Assembly (NCBI RefSeq): GCF_051622035.1
Contig: NC_135365.1
Coordinates: forward strand, 11,450,001 to 11,514,000
Direction: 5' to 3'
From: Arctopsyche grandis
Taxonomy: Eukaryota; Arthropoda; Insecta; Trichoptera; Hydropsychidae
DNA: 64,000 nucleotides
Shown here in pieces: positions 1-10,423 of the stretch; within the stretch, counting starts at the first letter, position 1; every line of letters starts with the position of its first letter. The position numbers and the translations under genes are program-made. The notes below the pieces were generated by a model, which did not search any database, was not told the DNA's origin, and saw only the letters and a program-made list of their open reading frames with translations.

Positions 1-433
1 CGAACGGTATCCGAGAGAATATAAAATGGTGCAAGGAAGACCACAGGGTAGATGGGTGGATGAAATCAGAAAAATGTATGGGATGAGATGGATGAGAATG
101 CCCAAAACAGAGACGGGTGGAAGCATGTTGGAGAGATCTTCATCCAGCAGTTGATAGCGGTTACACGACAATTGGTGCAAGTCCAAAAGGTTCAACGACA
201 AAATGTACCCGAAAATTAGTGCACTGACGATTAGAAAATTTAGGATTTTTGAACATTTTGTCGCTTGAAGATTATTTCCATGGACATTTTGACGCGTGAA
301 CATTTTGTCGCGGGTACATTGTGTCAGTGCATTAATTTTCGGGTACATTTTGTCGTTGAACCTTTTGGACTTGCACCAATTGTCGCGTCCCCGTTGATAG
401 CGAATGGCTGTGAATGATGATGATGATATAATA
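1..433 (+). mobile_element. RTE-type LINE 3' end, interrupted by a MITE
   Basis: The first 158 bases and bases 402-433 are the 3' end of an RTE-clade non-LTR retrotransposon. Translated pieces match the C-terminal phrase seen more fully on the minus strand at 51.5-52.1 kb ([10 protein letters not shown], then QQW near the end), and the element ends in a (GAT)n tail around 416-428. The copy is a truncated remnant with in-frame damage. A small TIR element has inserted near its end (159-392). Other fragments of the same family lie near 25.7, 33.7, 34.4 and 51.5 kb. Confidence 0.75.
159..392. mobile_element. MITE with 9-bp target duplication (copy 1)
   Basis: This 234-bp element has inverted ends: GGTTACACGACAATTGG on the left and the reverse complement of GGGGACGCGACAATTGG on the right. 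The similarity continues inward for about 40 bp. It is flanked by the 9-bp direct repeat GTTGATAGC (150-158 and 393-401). The empty site can be read from the interrupted RTE tail. A 9-bp duplication is typical of Mutator-like elements, but no transposase is present, so the superfamily is inferred. The interior is made of variants of the phrase ACAAAATGT. Confidence 0.8.
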
Positions 434-886
434 TATAAATATACAATGTAAAAAATATCTAATTAGAAAATATGTTATGAATTATGGAGTGGGAGGGGTG
501 AGTAAGTTTGAAACTTGGCCTAGTATATTTGTATATATGTACATTTACAGAAAAATGTAAGCTTCTAGAAATTTTTAAGTCTCGGGCTTTTAGAGACCTA
601 AATCCACCACTGAATAAAACCATAAAAAAAAAAGCATTTTTATATATTAAATTACGGAATAGCTATGACTGAAAATTTGTTAAAGCTTTATTGTAGATTT
701 CCATATTAAATGCTCTTTGAAAGTCAATCAATTCTTTAAAAAAGCGTTGTAAGTTCTATAACAATGATTAAATTGACGATTATCAATTACAAAGCGGAAT
801 CAAATTTGCCTGCACCATTTTTAATAACCTTCGAAGCGGATGAGCAATAACCATGTAGTTGAAAAATGTACATTTACATATGTTAA

Positions 887-1609
887 GGGGACGCGACAAT
901 TGGTGCAAGTCCAAAAGGTTCAACGACAAAATGTACCCGAAAATTAATGCACTGACAAAATGTACCCGCAACAAAATGTCCACGGAAATAATGTTCAAGC
1001 GATAAAATGTTAAAAAATACTTAATTTTCCTATTGTAATGGAAAAAGTAACTTTTTATAGTATTATATTTATCGATGTATATGGTATTTTTTATCGTATA
1101 GATCGCGGATGTTATTAAATTAGTATAAATTACAGATGTTCTCAACCGCACCAATATATTCTTATTTAAATTGAACAATTACATTTTAAGCGAATGTCAT
1201 TGTGACTCATTGAATATCATTTTAAGATGTCATTGAATTAGTTTAAATGTTAGGGGTTCTTAGCCGTATCCTATATTTACTTATTTAAATTGAAAAAATA
1301 AACTTTCTAAGCGTATGAACTGCAGATTACATTGAATTAGTTTATGTCAGGGCTTCTCAACCGTCTCCGAAATTTTCTTTATTTCAAATGAATAATTTAC
1401 TTTTTCCATTACAATAGGAAAATTTAGGATTTTTGAAGATTTTGTCGCTTGAACATTATTTCCGTGGACATTTTGTCGCTTGAACATTATTTCCGTGGAC
1501 ATTTTGTCGCGTGAACATTTTGTCGCGTGAACATTTTGTCGTTGAACCTTTTGTCGCGTGAACATTTTGTCGTTGAACCTTTTGGACTTGCATCAATTGT
1601 CGTGTAACC
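887..1609. mobile_element. MITE with 9-bp target duplication (copy 2)
   Basis: This 723-bp member of the family at 159-392 lies in the opposite orientation. It begins GGGGACGCGACAATTGG and ends with the complement of GGTTACACGAC. The flanking direct repeat is ATATGTTAA (878-886 and 1610-1618). The interior contains repeated ACATTTTGTCGC / GAACATT phrases near both ends and an AT-rich unique core at about 1020-1410. No transposase is encoded; the small open frames inside are repeat translations. The flanks (434-877 and 1619-1950) are AT-rich with no recognisable gene. Confidence 0.78.
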
Positions 1610-2427
1610 ATATGTTAAGGGTTAAATTGTATGAGCGTTTAAAATACAAATCTCAATATATGTAACTTTATCAAGTTTAAAATTACTATCATTCAAATAA
1701 CTAAATTAATATGAGGAAAATTTACATTAAATAATATCTACTTATATATAATAATATATACTTCACGATAAAAGTCTACAAATAAAATAATAAAAACGAT
1801 TTCTTATAAAAGCAGCAACAAAATTATACTTTTATGTATATACTATATATAAAGTGCAATATATAAATAAAAAAAGTACATACATATGTAACAAAACTTA
1901 TTTTGATATATGATACAAGTCGGAATTATAATATATAATATATAATAAACAATTATTTACACATTGCATTCAAAGCGAAAGTGACTGTCAGGGATGTGTA
2001 GACATAATATGCGAATACAGAGAGAGATAGGGGGTTTAACAAACGAAACACATCGATTGAAATCTGTATAGCAAACGAAGACATGCTCTCCGAGCTTCGA
2101 CTGAGCAAGGTAGGTTGTCTCACCGTAGAAGCGGTGCGCATTTTGCACCGGATTTTCAGGCCTCTGGCTGAGCCATCGGGCCACATCCTCGGACTGTTGT
2201 GCTGGAGACGTACGGATGCACAACAAAACGGATACATATAAATCACACAGCGGCAAATTTGTCCACCAAAATAAATTATGTATTCATATATATATATATA
2301 TATATATCGTCGGACATACGATAAAAACGTGTAAAAAGATAAAAATGTATACATTACTGTTAGAATATATTATATATATATGTATATAAATGTATATGTG
2401 AATTAAAAATGTAAGCGAACGACGTAC

Positions 2428-2992
<565 letters not shown>

Positions 2993-3534
2993 CGGACCTA
3001 CTTTCACCTCGAGCGCTCCATGCTCACCGCGCGCCTCCGCCCCACCATCTGAGCCCCCCGATCCAACCCACCGATCCCACGACTGACAGCCGACCGACTC
3101 CACTGACACCGGCCAGCGCCACACTGACATTTACCATTTGTTCCCCGTCTCCTCGTATCGAAGGCGGTCCAAACACTCTCGTCTACCGCCAACTACTACG
3201 CTGAACATCAATCATTTTCGGTTCGGGTTCGATGATTTTTACCCGAAAACTCCATCAATTTAAATACTGTGTATTAATCATGCGAAATATTGTACTAACA
3301 AGCACTCGAGTGCCAGATATTCCGTATTCGCGACTTTTGGGGCAACGATTGTCCAATTTGCGCAATAAAGGTCTGACCGCACTATACGACAACCGAACGA
3401 TCCGACACTTCACAACAGCATTGGCGGATCCAAGGAGGGTGCCCTGGGTACCATAGCACCCACCGTGGATGATATGTTATTCACTATTTTTACAAATATA
3501 TTTTAGTTCCGAGTTAGAGTTCCGTTGTTATTGC

Positions 3535-3685
3535 TAGACTCCGAACCCAAAGCGCGCCGTTTATTGTTCAATTTTTGTAAATGCTTTGTTAAAGGTTCAC
3601 CGAACCTTTTTTTGCAGTCTAGCTTTGTAAATAGAACCAAACCACCCCGATTCCTGGAAAAAGCACGCTCTCTATCCGTAGTCTA
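3535..3685. mobile_element. hAT-type MITE, 151 bp (copy 1)
   Basis: The element is flanked by a perfect 8-bp direct repeat GTTATTGC (3527-3534 and 3686-3693). Its ends are inverted repeats beginning TAGACT and containing an AGCG-GC core. An 8-bp duplication with TA-starting ends is typical of hAT elements. A relative of 153 bp lies at 27903-28055. A hAT-like remnant (TTGGCGGATCC) may also lie near 3420. Confidence 0.82.
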
Positions 3686-3957
3686 GTTATTGCATACTGC
3701 AACAAGACCCTTTGCCTAGGCGCACACGATAAGAGTATCCTTCCTGGTAATTGCTATACAAACTCTCATAATTTATGGCTTTTAGCAAAAAAAAGGTTTT
3801 TTTGAAATCTGTGCCGCTATTGCTATTGGTATATTTTACTTGGAAAACAACAAAAAACATGTCTGACAAAAATTAATCTCTTCATAGCTAGTCTCGATAC
3901 GACTTTGTAAGCAATCGGTCGAAAGTTGTAAACAGTTGTCGTATAAATTCAATATCG

Positions 3958-4831
3958 TGTAGGAATCTCGTCGTCGTCATCGTCATCGAAACATTCGAGA
4001 ATATTCCGCAACAACAAACTACATTCCCGAAACCCAGACGACATGCACCTGTAGTCGTTATATTAAACTCAGGCGGAACGCCCCTACCAGTCGAGTGGAA
4101 CCAAAACGGTCGAAACACGCCGCCACCATTAAAATACATCGAGCGGAAAGGCGCCAAGCATTCCAGAAAATTCGACGCCTCGACGAAAACAAAATTCCTC
4201 TCGTACGCGTCAATAACCACTTCCATCAAGCATTCCAGAAAATTCGACGCCTCGACGAAAACAAAATTCCTCTCGTACGCGTCAATAACCACTTCCACCA
4301 AGCATTCCAAAAACACTATAAAAGGAGGTACAACCCAAACAACGCCAGTCGACCCAGAGCAGCAAGCGTCGACACACAGCAGCAGACCAGTCAACATACA
4401 GCTCCTGACCAGCCACCACTACACTACGCGGACTTGGAAGATCAACCAGCCGGACGAGCCAGCAACACACTGCCGTATCCAGAGACCTTCCGTACATAGC
4501 TGAATGCTGAGCCAGCGACACTCTACCATATCCAGAGACCGCTGAACGACATACTTTTGCCCACAAATACCATACCTTTGTACAACCATAGGCAAACAAT
4601 AAAACTTTATAAAACTAGCACAACAGTGTTTCGTTAGGCCGGGATACGGTCAACACACATGTAACCCGCCTACATTGGTACTACTCCGACGTGATCTACG
4701 CAACCTTCTGATCATCCAACAGCGCTGTCAACACATCGCTACCCCGCCTACATTGGTGACCCCATCTTTGAACCACACAACAGTGTTTCGTTAGGCCGGG
4801 ATACGGTCAACACATCGCTACCCCGCCTACA
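3958..4831 (+). repeat. 5' LTR
   Basis: The LTR carries a TATA-type box (ACTATAAAAGG, about 4315-4325) and an AATAAA polyadenylation signal (about 4599-4604), so the U3-R-U5 order is readable. In U3, a segment of about 72 bp (AAGCATTCCAGAAAATTCG...) is duplicated in tandem at about 4157-4305. The last 160 bp contain repeated U5-like units (see 4597-4917). Confidence 0.88.
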
Positions 4832-4917
4832 TTGGTGACCCCATCTTTGAACCACACAACAGTGTTTCGTTAGGCCGGGATACGGTCAACACATCGTACC
4901 CCGCCTACATTGGTGAC
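4597..4917 (+). repeat. 78-79-bp tandem repeat of the U5/primer-binding region
   Basis: A unit carrying ACAACAGTGTTTCGTTAGG, then a CCTACA LTR-like terminus, then TTGG is repeated. Possible LTR ends fall at 4674, 4752, 4831 and 4909, spaced 78, 79 and 78 bp. Three are followed by TTGGTGACCCCATC; the first is followed by TTGGTACTACTCC. The array therefore straddles the true LTR end at 4831. The 3' LTR holds the matching first three units and stops at 7700. Confidence 0.85.
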
Positions 4918-5031
4918 CCCATCTTTGAACTACGCAGCCTTCATAGCAGTCAACAGCGCAGTCAACACGGCAGCCCACAGTGCAGCCTCCACAACAACCA
5001 ACAGCCGCCACGACAGCAGTCAACAGCGCAG

Positions 5032-5440
5032 TCAACATAGCAGCCCACAGCGCAGCCTACATAGCAGCCCACATCGCAGCCTACATAGCAGCCCACATCG
5101 CAGCCTACATAGCAGCCCACATCGCAGCCTACATAGCAGCCCACATCGCAGCCCACATAGCAGCCCACATTGCAGCCTACATAGCAGCCCACATCGCAGC
5201 CTACATAGCAGCCCACATCGCAGCCTACATAGCAGCCCACATCGCAGCCTACATAGCAGCCCACATCGCAGCCTACATAGCAGCCCACATCGCAGCCTAC
5301 ATAGCAGCCCACATCGCAGCCTACATAGCAGCCCACATCGCAGCCCACATAGCAGCCCACATTGCAGCCTACATAGCAGCCCACATCGCAGCCTACATAG
5401 CAGCCCACATCGCAGCCTACATAGCAACCGCAGACTTCAC
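5032..5440 (+). repeat. 24-bp minisatellite in the LTR element
   Basis: About 16-17 copies of CAGCCTACATAGCAGCCCACATCG lie in tandem. Variant units (CCCACATAG, ACATTG) recur 192 bp apart, near 5150 and 5342, which points to an 8-unit higher-order duplication. Because 24 is a multiple of three, all frames stay open and give artificial proteins such as SSPHRSLH repeats. Confidence 0.92.
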
Positions 5441-6005
5441 GCAACCGCAGCCTTCAACGCAGTCTACAACGCAACCCTCAACGCAGACTTCAAACGCAGT
5501 CCGCTACATGTCCCCACAACTAGTGACCATGTCAAACAACTCCGCAGCTTTCGCCACAACAAGACGCAACCCGGAGACAACAACCAAATGGATCCACTAC
5601 TGTTGATCCGCCAGCACCGCTCATCACACCTTCGATGATTCATCACCTCGATGAGCCCATGCAGGACGCCGCAGCCTGCACAACAGCACCGTCCAGACCG
5701 TCACAAACCTTCACTACCATTGTAACGACCGCAACAGTAACATGGTGTGAAAGTACATATGGACCAGCTACCAACACAACCCGCTGTTGAGTCAACCCAC
5801 TCCAGCACAACCGGCGAAACAAATCGCCACTGAGCCAACTAGCTCCAACACAACACAGCCGCTGTCGTGACAACTAACTCCAGCACAATCAGCACAACGC
5901 CTGCACAACAACATCGTCCAGACCACCAACCTTCACTATCAACGTAGCCTAGACAGAATAAGCAACATGGTAGAAAAGAACAACTCGGACTGGTACGCAA
6001 AGCAA

Positions 6006-6560
6006 GATCCGCTGTCGAGACAACTAACTCCAGCACAACCAACGAAGACCAGCACTCAACGCACTTCGTCAACCAACGTTCTTCACGCAAGATCCGCTGT
6101 CGAGACAACTAACTCCAGCACAACCAACGAAGACCAGCACTCAACGCACTTCGTCAACCAACGTTCTTCACGCAAGATCCGCTGTCGAGACAACTAACTC
6201 CAGCACAACCAACGAAGACCAGCACTCAACGCACTTCGTCAACCAACGTTCTTCACGCAAGATCCGCTGTCGAGACAACTAACTCCAGCACAACCAACGA
6301 AGACCAGCACTCAATGCACTTCGTCAACCAACGTTCTTCACGCAAGATCCGCTGTCGAGACAACTAACTCCAGCACAACCAACGAAGACCAGCACTCAAC
6401 GCACTTCGTCAACCAACGTTCTTCACGCAAGATCCGCTGTCAAGACAACTAACTCCAGCACAACCAACGAAGACCAGCACTCAACGCACTTCGTCAACCA
6501 ACGTTCTTCACGCAAGATCCGCTGTCGAGACAACTAACTCCAGCACAACCAGCAAAACAG
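6006..6560 (+). repeat. 85-bp tandem repeat in the LTR element
   Basis: The unit starts GATCCGCTGTCGAGACAAC and recurs at 6006, 6091, 6176, 6261, 6346, 6431 and 6516, an exact 85-bp period with only rare substitutions (one C to T near 6314, one G to A near 6440). As 85 is not a multiple of three, it does not encode a conserved protein repeat. Diverged forms of the same phrase occur near 5770-5880 and 6700. Confidence 0.93.
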
Positions 6561-6826
6561 TCACGCGAATGACTCCACGCAGAACACAGCAGCCTGCACA
6601 ACAGCACCATCCAAGCCATCACAAACCTTCACTACCAACGCAGCTCGCCCAAAATAAGCAACCTGGTAGAGAACAAGACTTGGACCGGCATGCAACACAA
6701 GACCCGCTGTTGAGACAACTTTCTCCAGCACAACCGGACAAACAACGACGCCATCGAGTCAATAGACTCCAACACAGCAAGATTCCTACAAAATCACACA
6801 CATCGCTAACACTCACCGGAGAGCCA

Positions 6827-7700
6827 TGTAGGAATCTCGTCGTCGTCATCGTCATCGAAACATTCGAGAATATTCCGCAACAACAAACTACATTCCCGAA
6901 ACCCAGACGACATGCACCTGTAGTCGTTATATTAAACTCAGGCGGAACGCCCCTACCAGTCGAGTGGAACCAAAACGGTCGAAACACGCCGCCACCATTA
7001 AAATACATCGAGCGGAAAGGCGCCAAGCATTCCAGAAAATTCGACGCCTCGACGAAAACAAAATTCCTCTCGTACGCGTCAATAACCACTTCCATCAAGC
7101 ATTCCAGAAAATTCGACGCCTCGACGAAAACAAAATTCCTCTCGTACGCGTCAATAACCACTTCCACCAAGCATTCCAAAAACACTATAAAAGGAGGTAC
7201 AACCCAAACAACGCCAGTCGACCCAGAGCAGCAAGCGTCGACACACAGCAGCAGACCAGTCAACATACAGCTCCTGACCAGCCACCACTACACTACGCGG
7301 ACTTGGAAGATCAACCAGCCGGACGAGCCAGCAACACACTGCCGTATCCAGAGACCTTCCGTACATAGCTGAATGCTGAGCCAGCGACACTCTACCATAT
7401 CCAGAGACCGCTGAACGACATACTTTTGCCCACAAATACCATACCTTTGTACAACCATAGGCAAACAATAAAACTTTATAAAACTAGCACAACAGTGTTT
7501 CGTTAGGCCGGGATACGGTCAACACACATGTAACCCGCCTACATTGGTACTACTCCGACGTGATCTACGCAACCTTCTGATCATCCAACAGCGCTGTCAA
7601 CACATCGCTACCCCGCCTACATTGGTGACCCCATCTTTGAACCACACAACAGTGTTTCGTTAGGCCGGGATACGGTCAACACATCGCTACCCCGCCTACA
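6827..7700 (+). repeat. 3' LTR
   Basis: It aligns with 3958-4831 without gaps and with no difference I could find. It ends CCTACA at 7700, directly followed by the ATCG target duplication. The purine run before it (about 6818-6823, GGAGAG) is a weak polypurine tract. Confidence 0.88.
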
Positions 7701-9310
7701 ATCGTTTGAATATTTGGTTTCCTATTTTTAAAAATATTTTAATTTTCGTATTAAATCAATGTTAGTTCTTTTTTTATTAAAAAAAATTATTTAAAGTAAT
7801 TTAATGATGAGTTTAGGGAACTTTCACTTATTTATAATATTTTTACAACGTTTCAATTGTTTCAACATCTCATTAAAGTATTTGAATTTGGATTAAACGA
7901 AGAATTAATAGATATTATAATATGTTTGCTTCCGTATCCAGTCCTACACATGCGGCACTAAAAAAATTGGTGGAGTTTTTGGGTGCCAGATGTTCCGTAA
8001 GATCCGAAAAGTGATCCGAGTGAGATCACTTTTTGCGGAATAATCATCGAACCGTTTATATTTCACGCAATGTTTTGGTATTATAATACTGACTGCTTAT
8101 ATTCGATGCTGATCTTTTAGTTATTGTACTGATTATTTATATTTTATACTGATTATAAATCGACCACTTTAATATTGATCACTTGGATACTGCTTATTTA
8201 TAAATACATACTGGCAATTTAGCATAAAATTCTGGTAATTCATTAAATATAGCTGATCAAAATGTATAAAATACTGATCTTTTAAATGCTAACTATGCCG
8301 AAATCCAAACCAAGATACAGACTGATATATGCACACCTTATTTGATTTCACTTTAACGCAGTCAGATAAAATATATTTTTAATACGCGTATTTATGTATG
8401 TTATTTGCTTTGTATGCACGCTCCGAACGTGCGAACGTGCCGTTGTCAAGGTAAAGGCAGGAATTTCCCCCTTCCTTACTTTCTCCTTGCAGGTTATACT
8501 TGAACGTCGAACCACTCATGAGTCATATTCAACCAATTGCGCTAAATTCACATCGCATAACGTCACGCATCCAATCGCTCCTCCTTCTACGAACTCCCTT
8601 ACTGAGTGATGATGCGTCCCCTATCGATAAATTCGATATAATAATAGGGTTGCGTGAATGTGAAGAGGGGTTTCCAAATCAGAGCGGAAGATGCAATCAG
8701 TAGAGGTGATAGAAGTCATAGATATTTAATGAGCAGGTGTAGATGGGCCCTCACGAACCAGACATGGACCCATGAGAAGTCTCCCAATCTCTTCGAAAAC
8801 CCAGGTATAAAAAAATAGTTCGTTGAATGTAGTGAGAGTATCGGATGACACACTTGAACCCCCCCCCCCCTGAACCCCTCAAATCCCCTTGCTTCATATG
8901 GAAAAATTCATATGGAAGGACTCTATTATTTCTGTATCTTTGGGTAGAAATAGTTTATTGTTCACATCTCGTACAACTATGTAGCTCAAATGAATCAACG
9001 GAGCAATCATCAGTCATTCATAGACTCGAAACATTATTTTTAGACCAAATATTCTTTTAAACGAAAAGTTGTTTTCGCAACAAACGTCAACCGGTCGGTG
9101 TGACAGGTCATGATCTTTTTTTTTCTTTCTATAGAAATAACTCACTTGAGGCATTCATATCTATCGACATTTTTTCATTGCATTATTATATAATTTATAT
9201 TTATTAGAATGAAAAGTGTAATCACGTTAACCCCAAAAAAAAAATCGTGAAAATTAACCTAAAATATTTTATGTATGAAAAATTACAATATCTATCTTTC
9301 ATTTTTGCAG
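7701..9310. other. Intergenic AT-rich DNA with a dispersed repeat
   Basis: No gene is recognised. The stretch 8040-8310 is rich in ACTGAT/TACTG phrases and matches, in inverted orientation, 61690-61910, so it is a dispersed repeat family. A homopolymer run of C lies at about 8860-8870. Short open frames (8394-8703, 8845-9060) have no coding character. The upstream exon of TIMM21, if there is one, would lie at the right end: an acceptor-like TTTTTGCAG ends at 9310. Confidence 0.5.
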
Positions 9311-9320
9311 CATCAACATT

Positions 9321-10147
9321 ATGTTAATATCGAAATTACTGCCATTAATACGATGTCAGCAAAGAATAGTTTTACAAAAGAATCTAATCAATCCGAACAT
9401 TTGCATTGGATACATTACTAAGAATAACTTTTCCAGTCAAAAATCGCCGGCAGTATCGAAGGCCGAATCGGGTAGCGATGTTTCAACTGATGTTAGACCG
9501 ATAGGAGAAAAAGTCAAAGAAGCAGCGAAGACTGTTTCTTATACAGGCGTCATACTATTCGGCGTCGGAGTCACCGGAGTCATATTTTACTATGTCTTCA
9601 GAGAGCTATTTTCAAGCAGTAGTTCGACCAGTATTTATTCAGCTGCGTTAGATAGGTGCATAGAGGTATCATGAATTGAATTCAACATTACTTAATTCCC
9701 ATTCTTGCATATAAATAAAATATATCTTTTTTTTTCATAAAAGGATCTTGACGTAGCGTATGCTCTCGGTTCACCGATCAAAGCTTATGGGGAAGAATCT
9801 AACCGTAGACGAAGGAATCGAGTAAGCCATGCGTTTTATGAACGAGATGGTGTAAAATGCATCAGGATGCAATTCTACATAAGGGGCTCTAAATGTAAAG
9901 CTACCGTGCAGTTAGATATGAAAGAGGTATTGTTTTTATGTTTTTTTTTCTTGCTTAAATAAAACCTTCATGTATTTTATATATTTTTGTATTCTTTTAG
10001 GTTGATGGAAAATTCGAATACCGATACTTACTCGTTCAATTGGATGATTATACGCACAAGGTGATAGTTTTAGAAGATAACCGTGCAACTGTCGATAAGA
10101 AATCGAATATCTTGGACAATTTACAACCTTTACCAAGCTTAATGTAA
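9321..10147 (+). CDS. TIMM21: Mitochondrial import inner membrane translocase subunit Tim21
   Basis: Three exons (9321-9665, 9744-9926, 10001-10147) join in phase 0 to give 224 aa, close to the family's usual length. The order is a basic, acid-poor presequence (residues 1 to about 40), a linker, one membrane segment (about 77-95, TGVILFGVGVTGVIFYYVF), then the intermembrane-space domain with ALGSPIKAYGE, RNRVSHAFYERDG and YRYLLVQLDD, all typical of Tim21. Tim21 links the TIM23 presequence translocase to TOM and to respiratory-chain assembly. An acceptor-like site at 9309-9310 suggests a non-coding first exon further left. An AATAAA signal follows at 10265. The gene converges on TMEM231. Confidence 0.93.
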
Positions 10148-10264
10148 ATCTATGTCACGACATTTGTGTAGACATTCTGATGTGTTTTAATTTATTTTTT
10201 GTACGAAATCTATTCCGAAACATTTTTATCACATCAGAATGACGAATTATTAAGTTTTTTTTTT

Positions 10265-10270
10265 AATAAA
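10265..10270 (+). terminator. Polyadenylation signal of TIMM21
   Basis: AATAAA lies 118 bp after the TIMM21 stop. About 100 bp further, AATAAA on the opposite strand (10369-10374) serves the converging TMEM231 gene, so the two 3' UTRs may nearly meet. Confidence 0.7.
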
Positions 10271-10368
10271 GTTATTGTAGTTTTCAATTTAATATCTCTA
10301 TTTAAACAAACAATGTATATATGTACACATGTATATGGCTGTAAATAAATTTGTTTGTTCAGTATTGA

Positions 10369-10374
10369 TTTATT
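10369..10374 (-). terminator. Polyadenylation signal of TMEM231
   Basis: AATAAA on the minus strand, 50 bp beyond the TMEM231 stop codon at 10424. Confidence 0.6.
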
Positions 10375-10423
10375 TATGTATCATTTGAAGAATTACACTA
10401 CTAACAATCTTAAACGAATGTAT

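Larger units (their letters stand above)
3958..7700 (+). mobile_element. Complete non-autonomous LTR retrotransposon
   Basis: The element is 3743 bp with two 874-bp LTRs (3958-4831 and 6827-7700) that begin TGTAGG and end CCTACA. It is flanked by the 4-bp direct repeat ATCG (3954-3957 and 7701-7704). The LTRs are identical as far as I can tell by reading, so the insertion is recent. A primer-binding-type sequence, TTGGTGACCCC, follows the 5' LTR directly. The 1995-bp interior holds two tandem repeats and no gag, protease, reverse transcriptase or integrase, so it must use enzymes from another element. A 4-bp duplication fits Gypsy or BEL/Pao. The long open frames (for example 4910-5638) are repeat translations. 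Confidence 0.9.

Noticed and set aside
4910-5638. A 242-residue open frame (Ser-Pro-His-Arg repeats) and its overlapping frames as a gag-like gene
   Set aside because: All frames on both strands stay open only because the 24-bp repeat length is a multiple of three; no gag, zinc-knuckle or protease motif is present.
6006-6560. Regular 85-bp repeats as a CRISPR array
   Set aside because: The whole 85-bp unit is conserved with no variable spacers, and the host is an animal; it is a plain tandem repeat.
6619-7372. Long open frames on both strands over the 3' LTR, with copies at 3888-4499
   Set aside because: They lie in the LTR, cross U3, TATA box and polyadenylation signal, and resemble no protein family.
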